Part shown: one piece after another, positions 1-5,755 of the stretch
Layout: each line of letters begins with the position of its first letter
Position numbering within the stretch: the stretch's first letter is position 1
Assembly: GCA_905210995.1 (NCBI GenBank)
Contig: CAJLZE010000078.1
Span: forward strand, 1-9,228
Length of the DNA: 9,228 nt
DNA from: an uncultured Anaerotruncus sp.
Lineage (GTDB): Bacteria; Bacillota; Clostridia; Oscillospirales; CAG-272
Direction of reading: 5' to 3'
The notes under the pieces: model-generated
What the model was told of the DNA's origin: nothing
Databases searched by the model: none
The model's input: only the letters and a program-made list of their open reading frames with translations
Made by a program: the position numbers and the translations under genes

Positions 1-1
1 C

Positions 2-169
2 AATTCCTACAAGACCGGGCTTTCTCCTCTCACCATGAAATACATCCTCGACAGATACGTTACCGACAGGTGCGGCGGCGTGTCGGAGGCTGCCGAGATC
101 GCGCTCCCGGTAAAAAGTACTCACGGGCTGCTCCCATGCGGGGCAAGCGCGCGTTGGTACGCAAAATGA
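2..169 (+). CDS. C-terminal end of an unrecognised protein (5' end outside window)
   Basis: An open frame enters from the left edge and runs 55 codons to a TGA at 167-169. Its third codon positions are strongly G/C, like the genes downstream, whereas the overlapping frame 1 reads as an arginine-rich shadow. The visible tail is soluble-looking, has two cysteines, and ends in LLPCGASARWYAK. I do not recognise the family. It is not the L17 ribosomal protein (rplQ) that often precedes ecfA1 in Firmicutes. The stop lies 19 bp before the ecfA1 start, so it is probably the preceding gene of the same transcript. Identification needs the missing 5' part. Confidence 0.5.
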   Translation, partial: NSYKTGLSPLTMKYILDRYVTDRCGGVSEAAEIALPVKSTHGLLPCGASARWYAK

Positions 170-188
170 ACGAAAGCGAAAACATCCA

Positions 189-1088
189 ATGGCTGAACAG
201 GCAAAAACAGAAAATATCATAGAAGCGCACGGATTGTCCTTCGGCTATGACCCCGAGGCACGGCATTCGGACTTTGCGCTGAAAAATCTCGATGTCAGCA
301 TAAAGCGCGGCGAATACGTTGCGGTGGTCGGCAGAAACGGTTCGGGCAAATCAACATTTGCAAAGCTCCTCAATATGATACTTGAGCCGACATCGGGTAA
401 GCTTTATATCGACGGCACAGATATAACAGGAGACCTGACAGACAGTCAGCTTCTTGAATTGCGTCGGCGCGTGGGAATGGTGTTTCAGAACCCGGACAAT
501 CAGCTTGTTGCGACGGTAGTCGAAGAGGATGTGGCGTTCGGTCCCGAAAACATCGGGATACCGTCTGCCGAGATACGCCGCCGTGTTGACGAAGCGCTTG
601 CCGCGGTCGGGATGAGCGAGTACGCAAGGCATGAACCGCACAGACTTTCCGGCGGTCAGAAACAGCGTGTCGCGATAGCCGGTATAATCGCCATGATGCC
701 CGAGTGCATGATATTTGATGAATCGACGGCAATGCTCGATCCGTCCGGGCGCCGCGAGGTAGTTGAGCTTATGGAAAAGCTTAACCGCGAACGCGAGATC
801 ACCGTCATAAACATCACTCACCTTATGAGCGAGGCTGCGCGTGCCGACAGGATAATAGTGATAAATCAGGGCGAGCTTATAGGTGAGGGAACCCCGCGGG
901 AGATCTTTTCTGATGCAAAACTTGTTGCACGCGCCGGGCTTGAGCTGCCGCAGTCATCGTTGCTGCTGCATTCGCTGCGCGCTGCCGGCGTCGATATTGA
1001 CGTCAGCGGCATAACGCCTGAGGAATGCGCCGACCGTATTGCCGCCTCCATAGAAAAAAGCAAAAATATCAACAGGACTCGGATATGA
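189..1088 (+). CDS. ecfA1: ECF transporter ATPase EcfA1 (CbiO1 type)
   Basis: This is one of the two cytoplasmic ABC ATPases that power an energy-coupling factor importer for vitamins or metal ions; it pairs with EcfA2 and docks on EcfT. The 299-residue protein has every ABC element in order: Walker A GRNGSGKST (48-56), Q-loop glutamine 100 in VFQNPDNQ, signature LSGGQKQR (153-160), Walker B with catalytic Glu178 in IFDEST, D-loop MLDP (182-185) and switch His211. The DEST-AMLDP variant separates EcfA1 from EcfA2, which has DEP-AAGLDP. A C-terminal extension of about 60 residues is typical of the family. The ATG at 189 starts just before the first beta strand. No in-frame upstream start exists before a stop, and its ribosome binding site is weak (a purine run near 170-178). 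Its stop overlaps the ecfA2 start by 4 bp. Family assignment is secure; the transported substrate cannot be told from this subunit. Confidence 0.95.
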   Translation: MAEQAKTENIIEAHGLSFGYDPEARHSDFALKNLDVSIKRGEYVAVVGRNGSGKSTFAKLLNMILEPTSGKLYIDGTDITGDLTDSQLLELRRRVGMVFQNPDNQLVATVVEEDVAFGPENIGIPSAEIRRRVDEALAAVGMSEYARHEPHRLSGGQKQRVAIAGIIAMMPECMIFDESTAMLDPSGRREVVELMEKLNREREITVINITHLMSEAARADRIIVINQGELIGEGTPREIFSDAKLVARAGLELPQSSLLLHSLRAAGVDIDVSGITPEECADRIAASIEKSKNINRTRI

Positions 1089-1942
1089 CAGATAAAATCA
1101 GACTTGAAAATGTCACTTATATCTACGGCAAGGGCACGCCGTTTGAGGTCAAGGCTCTTGACGGAGTAGATCTTGAAATACACGCAGGGCTTATAACCGG
1201 GATAATCGGGCATACAGGTTCGGGAAAGTCAACGCTCGTAAGGCTCTTCAACGGTCTTGAAAAGCCGGAAAGCGGAAAGGTGTTGCTTGACGGTGCCGAT
1301 ATATGGGAAAAGCCCAAGGAGATCGGGAAAGTCAGGTTCCGTGTCGGACTTGTGATGCAGTATCCCGAATATCAGCTTTTTGAAGAAACGGTCGCGGCGG
1401 ATATAGCCTTCGGTCCGCGCAATATGGGGCTGTCCGACGACGAAATATCGCGCCGCGTGGCTGAATACGCCGCGCTTACCGGTATCACCTCGGCGGAGCT
1501 TGAAAAATCACCGTTTGATCTTTCTGGCGGTCAGAAGCGCCGCGCCGCGATAGCCGGTGTTATGGCAATGGAGCCGGAGGTGCTGGTGCTTGACGAACCC
1601 GCTGCAGGTCTTGATCCGGAGGGCAAAAAGATGATACTCGGCGCCGTGCGCGAATACGCGCTGCGCCGCGGTGCAACGGTGATAATCGTCTCTCACAGCA
1701 TGGATGACATGGCTGAGCTGTGTGACAGAGTTGTTGTGGTGGCTGAGGGCAGGATCCTCTGCGAGGGCACGCGTGACGAGGTGTTCGGCAAAGCCGAGCT
1801 TCTTATCGGAGCGGGGCTTGATATTCCCGAACTGACGCACGTGTCGCGTCTGCTTGCCGAACGCGGCTACAAAACGCAAAAGACAGTCTATACGCTTGAC
1901 GATGCCACAGCCGAGATCCTTAAATTATACAACCGGAACTGA
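1085..1942 (+). CDS. ecfA2: ECF transporter ATPase EcfA2 (CbiO2 type)
   Basis: This is the second ATPase of the ECF module and forms the nucleotide-binding heterodimer with EcfA1. Starting at the ATG at 1085 it has 285 residues: Walker A GHTGSGKST (42-50), Q-loop Gln92 in the EcfA2-typical stretch VMQYPEYQLFEETV, signature LSGGQKRR (146-153), Walker B LVLDEP with catalytic Glu171, D-loop GLDP and switch His204. I chose 1085 over an in-frame ATG at 1025 for three reasons: it gives the usual EcfA2 N-terminus (MTDKIRLENVTYIY), it forms an ATGA overlap with the ecfA1 stop, and it has AGGA at 1074-1077, seven bases upstream. The overlap suggests translational coupling, fitting a 1:1 heterodimer. 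All catalytic residues are intact. Confidence 0.95.
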   Translation: MTDKIRLENVTYIYGKGTPFEVKALDGVDLEIHAGLITGIIGHTGSGKSTLVRLFNGLEKPESGKVLLDGADIWEKPKEIGKVRFRVGLVMQYPEYQLFEETVAADIAFGPRNMGLSDDEISRRVAEYAALTGITSAELEKSPFDLSGGQKRRAAIAGVMAMEPEVLVLDEPAAGLDPEGKKMILGAVREYALRRGATVIIVSHSMDDMAELCDRVVVVAEGRILCEGTRDEVFGKAELLIGAGLDIPELTHVSRLLAERGYKTQKTVYTLDDATAEILKLYNRN

Positions 1943-1948
1943 AACAAA

Positions 1949-2776
1949 ATGAAAAATATCGCTCTCGGTCAGTACTATCCGTCGGACTCACACATACACC
2001 GTCTTGATGGACGGATAAAACTGATCCTATCAATTCTTTTTATCGTATGCACATTTCTGTGCAAAAGCGCCGTGTCGTTTGTATTCCTGCTCGTCGGTAC
2101 GGCTGCGCTCGTCTGCATAGCAAAAATACCTCTCGGCGGTGTGCTTCGGTCGGTGCGCGGAATAATCTTTATCCTCATCTTTACGTTCTGTATCAATATG
2201 TTTTTTACCAAAGGTGAAGGAGCACCGCTGTTTGAATGGCGCTTTATAGTTCTTTACCGTGAGGGGATCTGGAACGCCGCGTTCACCGCACTGCGTATTT
2301 TGGCGCTGATAATCGGCAGCAGCATTTTCATGTCGTACACGACGACGCCGATAGAACTTACGGATTCGCTCGAGAGTCTGCTTTCGCCGCTCAAAAAGAT
2401 ACATCTTCCGGTGCATGAATTTTCGATGATGATGTCGATCGCACTGAGGTTCATTCCCACGCTTGCCGAGGAGACTGACAAGATAATGTCCGCCCAGAAA
2501 GCGCGCGGAGCCGATTTCACGACGGGAAGTGTGTTGAAACGCGTAAAAATGCTTATGCCGGTGCTGATACCGCTTTTTGCTTCGGCACTGCGTCGTGCCG
2601 ACGAGCTTGCAACGGCGATGGAATGTCGCTGCTACCACGGAGGCGAGGGAAGAACGCGCATGAATATCCCTCACATTCACGCGTCGGATATTGTCGCTTT
2701 ATGCGTTGCGGTGCTCTTCGGCGCTGTGCTGGTACTGCTCAACAGCATAAAATTCGGATACGTCATGACCAGATGA
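1949..2776 (+). CDS. ecfT: ECF transporter transmembrane scaffold EcfT
   Basis: EcfT is the membrane protein that couples ATP hydrolysis by EcfA1/EcfA2 to toppling of the S component. The 275-residue product opens with the family hallmark GQYYPSDSHIHRLDGRIKL. It has hydrophobic segments at about 24-39, 42-58, 68-86, 107-128 and 246-267. A long cytoplasmic coupling region carries the two family motifs: the first is a perfect Ala-Arg-Gly at 185-187 (QKARGADF), and the second lies in AMECRCYHGG at 224-232, where Cys-Arg-Cys takes the place of Ala-Arg-Gly and keeps the arginine (Arg227). The gene begins 6 bp after the ecfA2 stop with a poor ribosome binding site, so translation is probably coupled. 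No S-component gene is adjacent, so the complex is likely a shared (group II) module. Confidence 0.93.
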   Translation: MKNIALGQYYPSDSHIHRLDGRIKLILSILFIVCTFLCKSAVSFVFLLVGTAALVCIAKIPLGGVLRSVRGIIFILIFTFCINMFFTKGEGAPLFEWRFIVLYREGIWNAAFTALRILALIIGSSIFMSYTTTPIELTDSLESLLSPLKKIHLPVHEFSMMMSIALRFIPTLAEETDKIMSAQKARGADFTTGSVLKRVKMLMPVLIPLFASALRRADELATAMECRCYHGGEGRTRMNIPHIHASDIVALCVAVLFGAVLVLLNSIKFGYVMTR

Positions 2777-2813
2777 GTCGGCGGTTCAATATCGGAAGGC
2801 AGGCATAATGTCA

Positions 2814-2832
2814 AACCGGCCTATGGCCGGTT
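2814..2832. repeat. Perfect 8-bp inverted repeat (hairpin) between ecfT and truA
   Basis: AACCGGCC at 2814-2821 is repeated inverted as GGCCGGTT at 2825-2832 around a TAT loop. It lies 37 bp after the ecfT stop. On the + strand it is followed by an A-run (2833-2839) and only later by a six-T run (2854-2859), so it is not a textbook intrinsic terminator. On the - strand it is followed by TTTGACATT, which is also poor. It could be a Rho-independent terminator lacking a proper U-tract, an RNA-stabilising 3' hairpin for the ecf transcript, or a protein-binding site. Confidence 0.6.
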
Positions 2833-2878
2833 AAAAAAATAAATTTTCATCAATTTTTTAGACTACCATTGGAAGAAA

Positions 2879-2890
2879 AATCACGTGATT
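2879..2890. promoter_or_regulatory. 12-bp perfect palindrome in the truA leader
   Basis: AATCACGTGATT reads the same on both strands. It lies 14 bp upstream of the chosen truA ATG, just before the ribosome binding site. A gapless palindrome of this length suits a dimeric regulator but can also arise by chance. I cannot assign a regulator, and no convincing -35/-10 promoter pair is visible next to it. Confidence 0.25.
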
Positions 2891-2891
2891 G

Positions 2892-2898
2892 CGGAAAG
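2892..2898 (+). promoter_or_regulatory. Ribosome binding site of truA (decides the start)
   Basis: GGAAAGG ends six bases before the ATG at 2905. This favours 2905 over the in-frame TTG at 2869, which would add 12 charged residues (MEEKSRDCGKAG) in front of the normal TruA N-terminus and has no comparable site. Confidence 0.7.
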
Positions 2899-2904
2899 GC
2901 TGGC

Positions 2905-3666
2905 ATGAAGCTGTTTATCAAAATCAAATATATCGGAACGGCATTTTCCGGGTACCAGGTGCAGCACGGCAGGCGAACCGTTCAGGGCGAGTTATGCCGC
3001 GCCTGCGCAGAGCTTTTCGGGCATGCATGTGACGTTACCGGATGCAGCCGGACCGACGCGGGCGTGCACGCCGAATGTTTTTGCGCTGCGGTCTCGGACA
3101 AAGGCGGAGACCGCCTTACAACGTCGATCCCGGTACACAGGATACCGGAGGCGCTCAACGCTCATTTGCCCGGTGATATTTCGGTCTTTTACGCTGCCTG
3201 CGTTGACGGTTCGTTTCACCCGAGATACGGCGTAAAAGAAAAAACATATGTATACAGGATCATCAACACGCAGTTCCGCGATCCGTTTTACGAGGGGCGC
3301 GCGTGGTTCATCCCCGGGACGGTATTTGATGCCGGTGACATTGAAAAAATGAACCGTGCTGCCGCAAAGCTGATCGGAACACATGATTTTTCATCGTTTA
3401 TGGCTGCGGGGTCTAAAATAACCGACGCCGTCCGAACGGTGACCGGGGCACGTTTCGCCGCAGACGGTGATATACTGAACTTTGAGATATCAGCCGACGG
3501 ATTCCTTTACAATATGGTAAGGATAATCGTCGGCACAATGGCTGCGGTAGGGCAGGGAAAACTCACCCCGGAGGATATCCCCGAAATAACAGCTGCGCGT
3601 GACCGTTCGCGTGCGGGGATCACGGCGCCGCCGCACGGACTTTATCTGCACGACGTAAAATACTGA
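2905..3666 (+). CDS. truA: tRNA pseudouridine(38-40) synthase TruA
   Basis: TruA isomerises uridines 38, 39 and 40 in the anticodon stem-loop of many tRNAs to pseudouridine in the cytoplasm, without cofactors. The 253-residue protein, a normal length for the family, starts MKLFIKIKYIGTAFSGYQVQ. It carries the catalytic motif CSRTDAGVHA with the nucleophilic Asp51, and later the FxxHDFSSFMAAGSK-like segment (LIGTHDFSSF), the FLYNMVRIIVGT motif and the usual C-terminal APPHGLYL. The ecfA1-ecfA2-ecfT-truA order is widespread in Firmicutes. Here truA is set off from ecfT by a 128-bp gap with a hairpin, so it may also have its own transcript start. The rplM-rpsI pair that often follows is absent. 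Confidence 0.95.
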   Translation: MKLFIKIKYIGTAFSGYQVQHGRRTVQGELCRACAELFGHACDVTGCSRTDAGVHAECFCAAVSDKGGDRLTTSIPVHRIPEALNAHLPGDISVFYAACVDGSFHPRYGVKEKTYVYRIINTQFRDPFYEGRAWFIPGTVFDAGDIEKMNRAAAKLIGTHDFSSFMAAGSKITDAVRTVTGARFAADGDILNFEISADGFLYNMVRIIVGTMAAVGQGKLTPEDIPEITAARDRSRAGITAPPHGLYLHDVKY

Positions 3667-3687
3667 TCGGAAGGAGGCTGTGACGGT

Positions 3688-4923
3688 ATGAAATGGAGAA
3701 CACGCTTCAGGCGTCTTTCGGCTGCCGAGAAGCACGAGGTCATAAACGACATATTCGGCGGTGAGACGGCATATAATAAATTTTACGATGCAGTTTCGGT
3801 TGTCTACCGCATAGCCGAGTTTGTTTTTCTTGCTGCGGCGCTGCTTTTCGGCGTCGTATACATCGCGGCAAACTCGGATAAGATACAGTATTCTCAGTTT
3901 GAATATATTGCGCAGAATTTTGCTTATACCCTCGAGCAGAACTCCGGACAGCGGTCGTATATTTCTTTTCCCAAGGAGGGTAACAGCCGTTTTTCACTGC
4001 TTGGCGGCGGTTTTGCCGTTTGCGGCAATACAAATGTTTCGATTTATTCCGCCGCAGGCGTAAGAACGGCATACAAGCGCCATGGCCTGAAGGATCCGAC
4101 CCCCGTCGGCTCCGGCAGATATCTTCTTATCTATGAAAACGGCGGAAAGGGCTACAAGCTTTACAGCCCGTATTCCGAAATGCACTCCGACACAGTCGAG
4201 GACAGGATATACGGAGCATGTGTCGGCGCAGACGGCAGCTACCTGCTCATAACCGAAAATGATGACGGTGCCGGGGGCGTTCTGCTTTACGACAAAAACT
4301 TCAGGCTCATCAACCGCTATACAAAGTACGGCAAGGTCATAACTGCGGCGATATCCGATGACGGCGCGCGTGTTGCCATTATTACGGTTGATGTCGGAAA
4401 TGACGGCCGTTTCAACTCCGAGGTCATGTTTTGCACAGCGGGAAGCGGCGAGGCTGACAGCAACGCATACATCGCGGACGCGCTCCCTCTTGACTGTCGC
4501 TTCGGAGACAACGGATTTACGGTACTCGGCGACAGTTCGGCATTCTTCTTCGACACCGATGGAAAGCTGATCGCCGAGAGCAAATACGGAACATTCGACA
4601 TGGCCGCTATCGCGTCGGACTGCGTGCTTACGGTGACAAAAAACAGCGGCGGACGTGACGGTTATGCAGCATCTCTTTACGATGCCGTGGGAACGATTGT
4701 ATGGTCGGGCGCTTTTGACGGAACACCTCTTGCGGCATCGGTATGCAGCGGGAGCGGGTTTATCCTCACCGAGAATTATGCCGTGTGTGTCGCAGCCGGA
4801 CGGGATCCCATAAGAACGGACGACATCAGTGAGATCGCTGCAGGCGACCGCATATATGCATGGAGCGCCGACGAGGCGTACATCGGCACGCAGTCGCACG
4901 CTGCGGTGATAAGATTTAAGTGA
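3688..4923 (+). CDS. DUF5711-like membrane-anchored propeller-type protein
   Basis: This conserved hypothetical of 411 residues has no known function. The N-terminus is basic (RTRFRR at 4-9) and is followed by one strongly hydrophobic segment at about 42-61. By the positive-inside rule the remaining ~350 residues should lie outside the membrane. That part shows a loose tandem pattern of short hydrophobic strands, glycine turns and segments such as VSIYSAAG, GVLLYDKNF and AFFFDTDGK. About seven or eight units can be read between residues 100 and 405, as in a beta-propeller. From memory the overall look matches DUF5711, a clostridial family often found next to CvpA; a profile search would settle this. 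A strong AAGGAGG (3671-3677) lies ten bases before the ATG, 21 bp after truA. Enzymatic motifs are not apparent; a binding or sensing role is possible but unproven. Confidence 0.8.
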   Translation: MKWRTRFRRLSAAEKHEVINDIFGGETAYNKFYDAVSVVYRIAEFVFLAAALLFGVVYIAANSDKIQYSQFEYIAQNFAYTLEQNSGQRSYISFPKEGNSRFSLLGGGFAVCGNTNVSIYSAAGVRTAYKRHGLKDPTPVGSGRYLLIYENGGKGYKLYSPYSEMHSDTVEDRIYGACVGADGSYLLITENDDGAGGVLLYDKNFRLINRYTKYGKVITAAISDDGARVAIITVDVGNDGRFNSEVMFCTAGSGEADSNAYIADALPLDCRFGDNGFTVLGDSSAFFFDTDGKLIAESKYGTFDMAAIASDCVLTVTKNSGGRDGYAASLYDAVGTIVWSGAFDGTPLAASVCSGSGFILTENYAVCVAAGRDPIRTDDISEIAAGDRIYAWSADEAYIGTQSHAAVIRFK

Positions 4924-4954
4924 AAATTTCCGGACACACCGGTCGAACAAACGC

Positions 4955-4963
4955 GAAAGGAAG
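4955..4963 (+). promoter_or_regulatory. Ribosome binding site of the CvpA-family gene (decides the start)
   Basis: GAAAGGAAG ends ten bases before the ATG at 4974. It supports that start over the in-frame GTG at 4920, which overlaps the previous stop (GTGA). The GTG start would add 18 polar residues ahead of the first membrane segment, unlike the usual CvpA N-terminus. Confidence 0.6.
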
Positions 4964-4973
4964 AATTATCGTT

Positions 4974-5717
4974 ATGAATTGGCTTATTGACATTATCCTT
5001 GTTTCGGTCTTTATTCTTACGGTGGCTGTCTGCGCACGGCGCGGGCTTGTCAAGTCAATATGGTGGCTGCTGCGTGCGGTCCTCTCACTCGGCTCTGCAT
5101 TCCTTTTCGGAAGTCGCTGCGGTGATTGGCTTCTCGACCGTTTTATTATGCAGAAATTCACCGATGCCGCTTACGACTCAATAAGCAGCATCGTGCACGA
5201 GACTAACGGGGCGTATGATATTTCCGAGCTGTTTTCGACGATGCCGGAAAGCTTCGGCGCACTGCTCGAACGCTTCGGTGCCGATGCCTCAAAACTCGGC
5301 GGGACCTATGCGGGAGCATCAAGTGCGTCCGCAATGGATCTCAGAGCACTTGCCGCCGATGTCGCATCTCCCGTTGCTCACATTGTATCGCGTGCACTCG
5401 GGTACGTCGCGGCATTTCTCGCCGCATTCATTGTTCTCACGATAGTAGGTCTTGTGATAAGACTTATTGCCGAGCTGCCGGTCCTCAGAAGCGTCAATCA
5501 TCTTTTCGGCGGCATTTTCGGCGTGATATGCGGATTTATTTACCTTTGGGTCATATGCATGGCACTCTCCGCAGTGGTTGAAAGCGGAATAGCGGAAAGC
5601 GAGAGTCAGTCGCTGAGGCAGCTTGCCGAAAATTCATATCTGTTCAGGTTCTTCTGCAACTTCTCGCCGCTCGATTATATAAATATCACAAAGTTCGCCG
5701 GTCTGATCGGCAGGTGA
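4974..5717 (+). CDS. CvpA-family membrane protein
   Basis: CvpA proteins are small inner-membrane proteins. They are known from E. coli for a role in colicin V production and linked to envelope stress tolerance; the biochemical activity is unknown. The 247-residue product starts MNWLIDIILVSVFILTVAVC, the typical CvpA opening. Hydrophobic segments lie at about 4-21, 29-46, 142-166 and 178-202. The family pattern of a conserved Asn followed by spaced glycines is seen in NHLFGGIFGVICG (175-187). A loop of about 95 residues between segments 2 and 3, rich in Ser, Ala and acidic residues, is longer than in short proteobacterial CvpA proteins but common in clostridial ones. It begins 50 bp after the DUF5711-like gene and ends 38 bp before the Clp ATPase gene. 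The family call is good; a gene symbol would overstate orthology. Confidence 0.82.
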   Translation: MNWLIDIILVSVFILTVAVCARRGLVKSIWWLLRAVLSLGSAFLFGSRCGDWLLDRFIMQKFTDAAYDSISSIVHETNGAYDISELFSTMPESFGALLERFGADASKLGGTYAGASSASAMDLRALAADVASPVAHIVSRALGYVAAFLAAFIVLTIVGLVIRLIAELPVLRSVNHLFGGIFGVICGFIYLWVICMALSAVVESGIAESESQSLRQLAENSYLFRFFCNFSPLDYINITKFAGLIGR

Positions 5718-5731
5718 CATCGGCGCGGATC

Positions 5732-5755
5732 ATGAAAGGTACGGTATTTGATTAA
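5732..5755 (+). other. Seven-codon mini-ORF abutting the Clp ATPase start
   Basis: An ATG at 5732 opens a frame for MKGTVFD that stops with TAA at 5753-5755, immediately before the ATG at 5756 in the same frame. The stop shows that the Clp gene cannot start further upstream. The purine run inside this mini-ORF (AAAGG, 5735-5739) is rather far from the Clp start. Whether it is translated, for example as a coupling leader, is unknown; it may be chance. Confidence 0.2.

Noticed and set aside
1025..1084. Upstream in-frame ATG giving EcfA2 an extra 20 residues
   Set aside because: The extension is Arg/Lys-rich, overlaps ecfA1 by over 60 bp and is not part of the family N-terminus. The ATGA overlap at 1085 with AGGA upstream is the better start.
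2833..2864. Possible promoter in the A/T-rich stretch before truA
   Set aside because: Candidate -10-like hexamers such as TAGACT (2859-2864) have no matching -35 at 16-18 bp, so I cannot support a specific promoter.
2869..2904. TTG start giving TruA 12 more residues
   Set aside because: There is no good ribosome binding site before the TTG, while the ATG at 2905 has GGAAAGG at the right distance and begins the standard TruA N-terminus.
4930..4942. Short CCGG inverted repeat between the DUF5711-like and CvpA genes
   Set aside because: A 4-bp stem without a T-run is too short to be meaningful as a terminator.
3994..4950. 318-codon open frame on the - strand opposite the DUF5711-like gene
   Set aside because: It lies entirely antisense to a gene with a strong ribosome binding site, a clear membrane segment and normal codon use. 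Its translation is rich in Arg, Val and Cys and shows no domain, so it is a shadow of the sense-strand codon bias.
5718..5755. CtsR or CIRCE heat-shock operator before the Clp gene
   Set aside because: I looked for tandem GGTCAAA repeats and for the GAGTGCTAA inverted repeat and found neither here or in the 2777-2904 gap.
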